Part shown: positions 9,419 to 17,103 of the stretch, in pieces
Layout: each line of letters begins with the position of its first letter
Position numbering within the stretch: the first letter of the stretch is position 1
Assembly: GCA_903912445.1 (NCBI GenBank)
Contig: CAIWHP010000182.1
Span: forward strand, 1-64,000
From: an uncultured Lentisphaerota bacterium
GTDB lineage: Bacteria > Verrucomicrobiota > Kiritimatiellia > CAIQIC01
Direction: 5' to 3'
DNA: 64,000 bases
Made by a program: the position numbers and the translations under genes
Notes under the pieces: generated by a model
What the model saw: the letters and a program-made list of their open reading frames with translations, nothing else
Told to the model about the DNA's origin: nothing
The model's database searches: none

Positions 9419-10204
9419 ATGAAACAAAATGTATTGTTGATGCTAACCGCCCTGTTGCTCGCTCTGGTGGCTGCCCTCATGCCGACCGGAGCGTTGGCTG
9501 CGGACGATCCTTTGCCGGTCTTCGTCTGTGTTGGCGGCAGCAACATGAGCGGGGGCCGGTCGAAGCTGGAAGGCCTGCCCCAGGAGCTGAAGGGGGAGCA
9601 GCCCGACGCCCTGTTCTTTGATGGAACACAGTGGAGGCGCCTCTCGCCGGAGAAGATCAACGGGCGCGGGTTCGGTGCCGAAGTCTCGTTTGCCGCGAGC
9701 ATGAGCCGGAAGCTCAAGCTCCAGATCGGCATCATCAAGCATTCCTCGCATGGCACCAGCCTCGACACCGTCTGGTCGCCGGGGACCCCCGATTCGCTTT
9801 ACTGGGAGCTCATCCATAAAGTGGAAGCAGCACGCAAGGCGCGTCCGATCACGATCGTCGGCCTGCTCATGGTGCAAGGATCGGGTGATGCGAAGGACAA
9901 GAAGAAGGCGGAGGCTTATGCCGCCAACCTGCAAGCCTTCATCCAGGCGGCGCGAAAGGACCTGAAAGCCCCGAACCTGCTCTTTGTCTGCAGCCGCCTG
10001 CGCGCCGGGCAACCGAAGGACAAGTTCCCCTTCGCCCCTCTGGTGCGCAAAGCGCAGGAGACCTGCCCGGCCTTCGTCGATTGCGATGCACTCCAGGTCG
10101 GTGCCGACGAAGTCCATTTCACCGCGCAAGGACAGGTGGAACTGGGCCGGCTCTTCGCCGACAAACTGCAGGGCATGATGAACAAAAGCGAGAGCCCGCA
10201 TTGA
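9419..10204 (+). CDS. Secreted SGNH/SASA-type carbohydrate esterase
   Basis: This 261-residue protein has a Sec signal ending TGALAAD. The mature part shows the sialate-O-acetylesterase/CE6-like pattern: block I CVGGSNMSG (family form GQSNMxG, so Gln is replaced by Gly but the Ser nucleophile is kept), VQGSGDA in the place of the usual QGExD block, and DEVHFTAQG carrying the C-terminal Asp-x-x-His pair. It probably removes acetyl or similar ester groups from sugars so that the glycosidases and sulfatases next to it can act. It starts 10 bp after the preceding gene. The missing Gln and the altered block III leave some doubt about activity. Confidence 0.78.
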   Translation: MKQNVLLMLTALLLALVAALMPTGALAADDPLPVFVCVGGSNMSGGRSKLEGLPQELKGEQPDALFFDGTQWRRLSPEKINGRGFGAEVSFAASMSRKLKLQIGIIKHSSHGTSLDTVWSPGTPDSLYWELIHKVEAARKARPITIVGLLMVQGSGDAKDKKKAEAYAANLQAFIQAARKDLKAPNLLFVCSRLRAGQPKDKFPFAPLVRKAQETCPAFVDCDALQVGADEVHFTAQGQVELGRLFADKLQGMMNKSESPH

Positions 10205-10403
10205 TCGCTTACACCATGAAACACACGCTCTCCACCGCCCCGCGGCTCGCGACCTTGAACGCGCCGCACACGAGCCGCGCCTTGCCAGACGTTCCAAGGT
10301 CTGGAAAACTCCTCGCCAGCTTTTTCCAACCATTGGAAAAAAGCAGTGCGCTGGTTTCCAATGCTTGGAACTGACGAATGAAATGAAAGCGAAAGGAACA
10401 ACC
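10205..10403. other. 199-bp gap with orphan signal-peptide start and palindromic repeats
   Basis: This is one of three gaps over 100 bp in the + strand block. At 10216 an ATG opens with the same bases (ATGAAACACAC) as the signal peptide of the sulfatase at 569. The frame then runs straight into three TTCCAA palindromes and stops near 10374. It looks like the remnant of a secreted-protein gene start rather than a working gene. A GAAAGGA ribosome site for the next gene lies at its right end. Confidence 0.5.
10291..10371. repeat. TTCCAA palindrome cluster (three copies)
   Basis: Three imperfect palindromes of the form TTTTCCAA-n-TTGGAAAA lie at about 10292-10306, 10321-10342 and 10355-10370, about 15 bp apart. 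The last one and its flank (TTTCCAATGCTTGGAACTGA) recur in the gap at 20873-20892. Confidence 0.85.
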
Positions 10404-11648
10404 ATGAAACCCACCCGCACAGTTGCCCGCTTTCGGCGGGCCGTCTCGCTGCGCTCGGCTCTCATCGTCCTGCTGCTCTTCGCGCTGCTCCCACTGCATG
10501 GACTGTCAGCGCCGCAAGATGCCGCTGGCACCGACTTCGCCGTCGCGTCCCGATTGGAAGAGTTCTTGGGCGAGCCGCTCTTCGTTCCCATGCAGCAGCT
10601 TTGGGAAAAACGCGGTGGTTGGGGCGGAGTCCTCACCGCAAAGGACGGCACGGTGGTGGCGTTCCAGTCGCCCGGCGGCGGCAACTGCCGGCGCAGCCGC
10701 GACGGCGGTAAGACCTGGGACGCTGATATCTTAATCGCCCCCGACGCCAAAGGGGGCCGCGCGCTCGTGGACGAGAAGAAGGGCGATATCCTCTACGTCA
10801 ATCCGGGTGCCGGCTGGCTTTTCCGCAGCCGCGATTCAGGAGCAAGCTGGACGCACGAGAGCGTGCAGGTGCGGTCCGATGGGTTCGGGAACATTCCGAA
10901 GACCGAGGGCGTATCGGCGATGCAGTGCGGCATCACGCTCGCGTTCGGCAAGCACAAGGGCCGGCTTATCATGCCGGCGCGCGTCATGGGTCCGAAAAGC
11001 TCCAATGCCGTCGAGTGGCGTCCTTACCATTACAGCACCGCGCTCTACAGCGATGACGGCGGCGCGGTCTGGCAGACCAGCAAGCCGTTCCCCGTGCTGG
11101 GCACCGGCGAAGCCGCGCTGGCCGAGCTGTCCGATGGCAGCAGCCTCTACAACTCCCGCGAGCACATGAGCCGCGGCAACCGCTTCATGGCCCACAGCGA
11201 CGACGGCGGCGACTTGTGGATGGGTGCTTACCGCAGCCCCGAGCTGCCCGACGGCGCACGCGGCACTTCCTACGGCCTGATGGGCGGCATGATCCGCCTG
11301 CCCGTTGCCGGTCACGACGTCCTCCTCTTCAGCAACGTGGACACCGACGCCGGTGTGATGCCCAAGCAGGTCGGTGCGTCCATCGCGACGGGTCGCGAGA
11401 AAGTCACCGTTTGGGCCAGCTTCGATGGTGGCCGCACATGGCCGGTCAAGCGGCTCGTCTATGACGGCCCCAGCGCCTATTCCAATCTCGGCGTTGGCCG
11501 GAACGGGACGCCGAGCCAGGGAAAAATCTACCTGCTCTTCGAGGGCGGCCCGAAAGGCTTCCACGAAGCGGTTCAAGTGGTCTCCTTCAATCTGAGTTGG
11601 CTGCTCAATGGTCGCGACCTCACCACGCTGACCGGCAAGGCACGCTAG
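10404..11648 (+). CDS. Secreted sialidase-like (Asp-box, beta-propeller) protein
   Basis: This 414-residue protein starts at the ATG at 10404, chosen because GAAAGGA precedes it and a Sec signal follows; the frame is open somewhat further upstream. The protein carries at least five Asp-box (BNR) motifs: SRDGGKTW, SRDSGASW, SDDGGAVW, SDDGGDLW and SFDGGRTW. It also has NSREHMSRGNRF, which fits the exo-sialidase/BNR propeller fold. It may cleave a terminal acidic sugar, but many environmental BNR proteins have unknown specificity. The signal-peptide n-region contains the second copy of the 41-bp repeat (10419-10459). Confidence 0.78.
   Translation: MKPTRTVARFRRAVSLRSALIVLLLFALLPLHGLSAPQDAAGTDFAVASRLEEFLGEPLFVPMQQLWEKRGGWGGVLTAKDGTVVAFQSPGGGNCRRSRDGGKTWDADILIAPDAKGGRALVDEKKGDILYVNPGAGWLFRSRDSGASWTHESVQVRSDGFGNIPKTEGVSAMQCGITLAFGKHKGRLIMPARVMGPKSSNAVEWRPYHYSTALYSDDGGAVWQTSKPFPVLGTGEAALAELSDGSSLYNSREHMSRGNRFMAHSDDGGDLWMGAYRSPELPDGARGTSYGLMGGMIRLPVAGHDVLLFSNVDTDAGVMPKQVGASIATGREKVTVWASFDGGRTWPVKRLVYDGPSAYSNLGVGRNGTPSQGKIYLLFEGGPKGFHEAVQVVSFNLSWLLNGRDLTTLTGKAR
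10419..10459 (+). repeat. 41-bp repeat, copy 2, inside a signal-peptide coding region
   Basis: Identical to 3354-3394, in the same reading frame. It contains the CCCGC/GCGGG hairpin and supplies Arg residues to the signal peptide of the sialidase-like protein. Confidence 0.9.
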
Positions 11649-11672
11649 TCGCAAACTATCGGAGCGACAAAC

Positions 11673-12857
11673 ATGAAAACTGCCCTCATACTCCTTGCCG
11701 TCCCGTTGCTGATGACGCTGCCGGGATTCTCGACTGCCTCAATGGCGGCAGATCCTGTCCTCCTGCCGGTGACGCGCAACATTAATCCGGCATCATGTCC
11801 CCAGATCATCAAGCAAAACGGGATCTATTATTTGTTCTCCCATAGCGGCGACACGACATCCACAATTACCCTTGAAGGAAAGAGAGCCAACATCTGGATG
11901 CGGACATCCACGGATCTGAAGAATTGGAGCGGCGACTGGAATGTTTTTGGGACGAACACGAAGGCGACAGATCGCAAAGTGTTGGGCCGCCTGCCTCAGC
12001 CGGCCTGGTGGACGAAAGCGGGTTACTCCTTCTGCTATATTTGGGCACCTTCGATTAATTACTACAATGGAGAATATCATCTCTATTACGCGCTGGCGCC
12101 TGACTGGAAGAATCCAGTAACCAAGAAAACGCCTTCCGCCATCGGCCTGGCAACCGCGCCGACCCTGGATCCCATGTCACCCAAATACCAATGGACCGAT
12201 CAGGGGCTCATCCTTGATGGCGAGGGCACCATAGATCCCAATGTCGTCTGGGAAGATGAAAGGAAACCGTATCTTCTGTTCGGTTCGCAAATTCCCATCT
12301 ACGAACGGCCGTTGGATTTCAGCACCGGGAAGTTGGCCGCGGTTCAACCCAATCCGGCGCCTGCGATGGCCTACAGGAAGGGGGTTATCGAGGCTCCTGT
12401 CATCCTGAAGCACGGGAATTGGTATTATCTCTTCTATGCCTTCGGCGCCTATATGGACACGAATTACGGCGAGTGGGTTGGAAGGTCCGTTAGTTTCAAT
12501 GGCCCATACCTCGATCGTGATGGCGTTGACTTAAACAAGTCCGGGGGGACCAGGTTCATCAGCTCCCAGCTGCTGGGAGGAATCAACTACTTGGCGCCAG
12601 CTCATGGTTCGGTGTTCACCGATACGGACGGGACTGTCTATTGGGTGGGGCAGTACTACAAGGACAGCGCCCATACCGGCGGCCGCCATCTGTGGATCAG
12701 CACCATCGAATTCGACCAAGACGGCTGGCCGCGTTGCGCGCTCACACCTCCCTACCCCCAGACGAAAAAGGATGCCGGCGGCAGTAAGATGCAGGCGCCC
12801 AGCACAACCCAGTCCCAGCCTTTCCAACCAATGGAAATAGAGGGACAAAACAAATGA
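11673..12857 (+). CDS. GH43-like five-bladed beta-propeller glycosidase, catalytic base apparently replaced
   Basis: This 394-residue protein has a Sec signal ending ASMAAD. Blade motifs are clear: CPQIIKQNGIYYLFSH, WAPSINYYNGEYHLYYA, IDPNVVWEDERKPYLLFGS and IEAPVILKHGNWYYLFYA. GH43 enzymes (arabinanases, xylosidases, galactosidases) use an Asp base in the first motif, an Asp pKa modulator and a Glu acid. D188 and E240 fit the last two, but the position expected for the base is C42 (codon TGT at 11796-11798). The protein may be inactive, bind only, or use another residue. Its C-terminus (PFQPMEIEGQNK) is encoded by a TTCCAA palindrome, and its stop overlaps the next ATG. Confidence 0.8.
   Translation: MKTALILLAVPLLMTLPGFSTASMAADPVLLPVTRNINPASCPQIIKQNGIYYLFSHSGDTTSTITLEGKRANIWMRTSTDLKNWSGDWNVFGTNTKATDRKVLGRLPQPAWWTKAGYSFCYIWAPSINYYNGEYHLYYALAPDWKNPVTKKTPSAIGLATAPTLDPMSPKYQWTDQGLILDGEGTIDPNVVWEDERKPYLLFGSQIPIYERPLDFSTGKLAAVQPNPAPAMAYRKGVIEAPVILKHGNWYYLFYAFGAYMDTNYGEWVGRSVSFNGPYLDRDGVDLNKSGGTRFISSQLLGGINYLAPAHGSVFTDTDGTVYWVGQYYKDSAHTGGRHLWISTIEFDQDGWPRCALTPPYPQTKKDAGGSKMQAPSTTQSQPFQPMEIEGQNK
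12821..12837. repeat. TTCCAA palindrome in the 3' end of the GH43-like gene
   Basis: TTTCCAACCAATGGAAA lies in the last codons of the upstream gene and encodes part of its C-terminal tail (FQPMEI). It is a single copy, unlike the paired copies elsewhere. Confidence 0.75.
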
Positions 12858-14311
12858 AGACGACTACATCCATCATCTTCAACATCCTTTTGCTCGCGCC
12901 GCTGGCCGCGCTCTACGCTGCCGATGCTCGTGAACAGGCGGTTTTCAACGTCAGAACCTATGGTGCGACAGGCGACGGCACCACGCTGGACACGAAGGCG
13001 GTGCAGCAGACCATCGCGGCGTGTCACGCGGTGGGAGGTGGGATTGTTGAGGTGCCCGCCGGGGACTATCATGTCGGCACACTGAAAATGCTCAGCAATG
13101 TCAAGCTGAGGCTGAACGAAGGCGCATCTTTGTTGGGGAGCAAAACAAGCGAGAACTATGCCGCGGAAGCTGCCGGATTGGCGGAAGAGCCCGCGTTTCA
13201 AAAATCCCTGATTCATGCTGAGAACGCCACCAATATCGGATTCCAAGGAGCTGGTTTGATCGATGGCCGTGGCTCGTTCGGGGCTTTTCCGGTGAAAGTT
13301 AACGGAAAACTCGCGGCGCGTCCAACCATGATGCGGTTGGCCAATTGCCAGCAGGTGAAATTCGCGGGCCTGACCTTCAAGAATCCTGCTTCGTGGGGCT
13401 TGCACCTGGTCGAATGCCAGAACGTGCATTTCGATGGCATCACGATCCAAAGCCGGGGCAACAACGCCAACAATGACGGCATCGACCTCGATGGTTGTCG
13501 CGACGTGGTGATCGAGAACTGCCGGATCAACTCCGGCGACGACGCGGTTTGCCTGAAGAGCACGACCAAGCAGCCATGTTCCAATATTGTGGTGCGATCC
13601 TGCCAGCTCAGCAGCAAGACGGCTGGTTTCAAACTGGGCACATCATCCCGCAGTGGGTTTGTGGATATCCAAGTGACGGATTTGCGGTTTCACGATTGCC
13701 CGATGGGCGCGATCAAGCTGCTGCTCGTGGACGGCGGACGGTTGGAAAACGTCAAACTGGAGCGGCTGACGATGGAAGATGTTGGCGGCCCGATCTTCAT
13801 CCGACTGGGAAATCGCGGGCGGCTGTATGATCGACCTATCCCGCAGATTTATGAGAAAGATGTGAAGCCGGGAGGAGCCCCGGTTGGGGTGATTCGCGGC
13901 GTCACGATCAAAGACGTGACCGCCCGCGTGTCCGGCAAAGACCTCGACCGGCAGGGTGTCATGATCACGGGCATCCCCGGTCATCGGGTTCAAGATGTGA
14001 CATTGGAGAATATCCAAGTTCGGTTCCCAGGCGGAGGCTCGCGCGAAGCGGCGCTGCGGCAAGTGCCGGAAGACATCGCCCGCTATCCCGAGCAATACTT
14101 CTTTGGCGTGTTGCCTTCCTGGGGATTGTTTGTGCGCCACGCCGACGGCATCCACCTGCGCAACGTGAAGCTCGACTGCGATGCGGAGGATGCCCGTCCG
14201 CCAGCGTATCTCGAAGATGTGAGCCGCTGGGATGCCAGCGCTATGTTCATCAATGGTCGCAAGACAAGCATCGAGAACCCGCCCAGCCCGACCAAAGAAG
14301 GACGGCCATGA
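12854..14311 (+). CDS. GH28-like polygalacturonase family protein
   Basis: This 485-residue protein has a Sec signal ending LAPLAALYAAD. FNVRTYGATGDGTTLDTKAV is the classic GH28 opening, followed by beta-helix rungs. Of the four GH28 signatures, the Asn-x-Asp motif (NNDGIDLDG, D208) and the double Asp (SGDDAVCLK, D229-D230) are present. The region expected to hold Gly-His-Gly reads KTAGFKLGTSS, and the RIK-like motif reads AIKLLLVDGG. It probably hydrolyses galacturonate or related linkages, with the altered site suggesting a different substrate. Both gene ends overlap the neighbours by 4 bp, placing it in a GH43-GH28-GH2 run. Confidence 0.85.
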   Translation: MKTTTSIIFNILLLAPLAALYAADAREQAVFNVRTYGATGDGTTLDTKAVQQTIAACHAVGGGIVEVPAGDYHVGTLKMLSNVKLRLNEGASLLGSKTSENYAAEAAGLAEEPAFQKSLIHAENATNIGFQGAGLIDGRGSFGAFPVKVNGKLAARPTMMRLANCQQVKFAGLTFKNPASWGLHLVECQNVHFDGITIQSRGNNANNDGIDLDGCRDVVIENCRINSGDDAVCLKSTTKQPCSNIVVRSCQLSSKTAGFKLGTSSRSGFVDIQVTDLRFHDCPMGAIKLLLVDGGRLENVKLERLTMEDVGGPIFIRLGNRGRLYDRPIPQIYEKDVKPGGAPVGVIRGVTIKDVTARVSGKDLDRQGVMITGIPGHRVQDVTLENIQVRFPGGGSREAALRQVPEDIARYPEQYFFGVLPSWGLFVRHADGIHLRNVKLDCDAEDARPPAYLEDVSRWDASAMFINGRKTSIENPPSPTKEGRP

Positions 14312-17103
14312 AACCCACCCTCACACTCCTCGCCGCCCTGCTGCTGGCCCCGCTGGCCGCGCTGCACGCCGCCGACACCATTTCGCTGGCCGGCCAGTGG
14401 AGGTTCGCGCTCGATCCGAAATCCGAAGGCGTCGCTGCAGTTTGGCAACAGACGGCGCTGGCCGATTCGATCAAGCTGCCCGGCACCACCGACGAGGCAG
14501 GCAAGGGTGTACGCAACACCGCCACGAATTTCACCCTGCACCTCAGCCGGCTTTACCCGTTCGAAGGTGTCGCGTGGTATCAGCGCGACGTGGTTATTCC
14601 CGAGGCTTGGCGGGAACAGCGCATCACCTTGCTGCTCGAACGCACGAAGTTCACCCGCGTCTGGGTGGACGAGCGCGCCTTCGAGAGTCAGGATTCCCTC
14701 GCCACCCCGCAGGTCCGCGACTTGAGCTCCGCGCTTACTCCCGGCCGGCATCGCTTGACGATTCTGGTGGATAACAATCCGAAGCGCTGGCCCGTCAACG
14801 GGGGCCACCAACTCTCCAACGATACGCAAGGCAACTGGAACGGCATCATCGGCCGAGTCGAGCTGCGAGCCACCGCGCCGATTTGGATTGAGGAAGTGCA
14901 GGTTTTTCCGAACGTCGCGGCCAAATCCGCCAGACTGTGCGTGACGGTCGGTAACGCCACGCAACGCAGCGGACGCGGAACGCTGACGGCAGAGCATGGG
15001 AAGTCGCGGCGAACCACCGAGATATCGTGGGATGAAAAGAGCGCCGTGACCGAAATCGAGTTGCCGCTCGGTGCGGATACGAAAACGTGGGACGAGTTCG
15101 CGCCGAATCTTGAGGAGATTGCCGTCACGCTGGAAACGACGCTCACTGCGCGCTCGACGACTCGCGTTCGTTTTGGCCTGTGCGAGTTCCGGACGCGCGG
15201 CACGCAGTTCGTCGTCAATGGCCGGACGACCTTTCTGCGCGGCAAACAGGACGCGTGCGTGTTCCCGCTGACGGGCCGGCCGCCGATGGAGGTGGCGGGC
15301 TGGGAACGTGTGTTCAGGCTGGCGAAGGATTACGGGATCAATCATTACCGGTTTCATTCCTGGTGCCCGCCGGAGGCGGCGTTTGAGGCGGCGGATCGGC
15401 TGGGGATCTATCTCCAGCCGGAGTTGCCGAATTTCGGGGGCGACATCGGCCAGAAACCGGAGGCCGCGCAATTCACACTGTTGGAAGGCAAACGCATCCT
15501 GCGCGCGTTCGGCAATCATCCGTCGTTTGTGATGTTCGCGCTCGGCAACGAAATGCACGGCGGTCGGGACGTTCGCGCCGGCATCGTGAAACAGCTTCGC
15601 GCGTTCGACCCACGCCATCTTTTTGCTCAGGCGTCGAACTACGATTTGGACAAGCCCGAATTCGCCGAGGGCGACGATTACTGGACGACATTTCGTACGG
15701 CCAAAGGCGCGGACGGCGCCGTGCGCGGCTCGTATGCCCATGTGGATGCACCACTCGGTCACATCCAAGCCGGGCCGCCCGCGACGACCCACGATTACAC
15801 GCGGGCCGTCGCCAAGGTGCAGGTGCCCGTCATCGGCCACGAGATTGGCCAGTTTCAGACCGCTCCGAGTTTCAGGGAAATGCGGAAATACACCGGCGTG
15901 ATGCGCGCGACGAACTTCGAGGTGTTTCGCCAGCGGCTTCAAGCCAAGGGGCTGCTGGATCAGGCGGACGATTTCGTCCGCGCCTCCGGCGCTCTCTCGG
16001 TGCTGTGCTATCGCGAGGAGATCGAAGCCGCACTGCGAACGCCGGGCTTTGGCGGATTCCAACTGCTCGACTTGCAGGATTTCCCCGGGCAGGGCACTGC
16101 GCTCGTCGGCATCTTGGACGCGTTCATGGACTCGAAAGGTTTGATCGTGCCGGAACAGTGGCGTGCGTTTTGTTCTGAAACCGTGCCGCTGGCACTCTTC
16201 CCGAAATACACCTGGACGACGGAAGAAACATTCCGGGCCGAAGTCAAGGTGGCCAACTATGGTCCGACCACGCGGCCCAGGCAGACCCTCTCGTGGACGC
16301 TGGCCGAAGCCGGCGGCAGAAGGCTCGCCTCCGGGTTGCTTCCGGCAGCCGACCTTCCCCAAGGCGCGCTGACCGGGCTGGGCGAAATCTCCGTGCCGCT
16401 GGCCAAAGCCTCGGCTCCGCGCAAGCTGGCGCTGACGATCGCGATCGAAGGCACGAAGTTCCGCAATCACTACGACCTGTGGGTCTATCCGCCCCAGCCC
16501 GATACCGCTTCGCCCGGCAACGTGACCATTGTGCGCGCCCTGGACGAGGAAACACTGAAGCGGCTGGCCGATGGCGGACGAGTCCTGTTGCTGCCAAAAC
16601 TGGACGCCCTGACCAACAGCATCGCCGGTTTCTTCGCCAGCGATTTCTGGTGCTACCCGATGTTTCGTCACGGGAAACCGCCGGGAACACTCGGCATCCT
16701 TTGTGATCCGAAACATCCGTCCCTCGCTCAGTTTCCGACGGAGTTTCACGCGAACTGGCAATGGTTTCACCTCTTGATGAACTCGCGGGCCGTTATCCTC
16801 GACGATACGCCAGCGGATTTCCGGCCCGTGGTCCAGGTCATTGACAACTTTGACAAGGACCGCAACCACAAGCTCGGCTTAATCTTCGAGGCTCAGGTCG
16901 GCCAGGGACGCCTGCTGGTCTGCGCCAGCGATTTGCTGGCGTTGCAGAACCAACCGGAAGCCCGCGAACTTCTTGCCAGCTTGCTTCGCTATGCCGCCTC
17001 GTCGCAGTTCTTGCCCAAGAGCGGGCTGACGCCGATTGCGTTGCAGAAACTGTTCCCCCCGAACTCGTCGCAAATCGTGAAACCAACCAGCACACATGAA
17101 TAG
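14308..17103 (+). CDS. Secreted glycoside hydrolase family 2 enzyme
   Basis: This 931-residue protein has a Sec signal ending LAPLAALHAAD. The GH2 order is visible. First comes an N-terminal sugar-binding sandwich (ISLAGQWRFALDP, WYQRDVVIPEAW), then an Ig-like domain, then a TIM barrel from about residue 290 (NHYRFHSWCPPEAAFEAADR). E415 in FALGNEMHGG is the likely acid/base and E512 in VIGHEIGQF the likely nucleophile. The last 350 residues form further beta domains. Specificity (galactosidase, glucuronidase or other) cannot be fixed. It overlaps the GH28-like gene by 4 bp and the following beta-helix gene by 8 bp. Confidence 0.85.
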   Translation: MKPTLTLLAALLLAPLAALHAADTISLAGQWRFALDPKSEGVAAVWQQTALADSIKLPGTTDEAGKGVRNTATNFTLHLSRLYPFEGVAWYQRDVVIPEAWREQRITLLLERTKFTRVWVDERAFESQDSLATPQVRDLSSALTPGRHRLTILVDNNPKRWPVNGGHQLSNDTQGNWNGIIGRVELRATAPIWIEEVQVFPNVAAKSARLCVTVGNATQRSGRGTLTAEHGKSRRTTEISWDEKSAVTEIELPLGADTKTWDEFAPNLEEIAVTLETTLTARSTTRVRFGLCEFRTRGTQFVVNGRTTFLRGKQDACVFPLTGRPPMEVAGWERVFRLAKDYGINHYRFHSWCPPEAAFEAADRLGIYLQPELPNFGGDIGQKPEAAQFTLLEGKRILRAFGNHPSFVMFALGNEMHGGRDVRAGIVKQLRAFDPRHLFAQASNYDLDKPEFAEGDDYWTTFRTAKGADGAVRGSYAHVDAPLGHIQAGPPATTHDYTRAVAKVQVPVIGHEIGQFQTAPSFREMRKYTGVMRATNFEVFRQRLQAKGLLDQADDFVRASGALSVLCYREEIEAALRTPGFGGFQLLDLQDFPGQGTALVGILDAFMDSKGLIVPEQWRAFCSETVPLALFPKYTWTTEETFRAEVKVANYGPTTRPRQTLSWTLAEAGGRRLASGLLPAADLPQGALTGLGEISVPLAKASAPRKLALTIAIEGTKFRNHYDLWVYPPQPDTASPGNVTIVRALDEETLKRLADGGRVLLLPKLDALTNSIAGFFASDFWCYPMFRHGKPPGTLGILCDPKHPSLAQFPTEFHANWQWFHLLMNSRAVILDDTPADFRPVVQVIDNFDKDRNHKLGLIFEAQVGQGRLLVCASDLLALQNQPEARELLASLLRYAASSQFLPKSGLTPIALQKLFPPNSSQIVKPTSTHE

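Noticed and set aside
14083-16869. 928-residue open frame on the - strand opposite the GH2 gene
   Set aside because: High GC makes antisense frames long. The GH2 protein on the + strand has clear catalytic motifs and a signal peptide; the antisense product has none.
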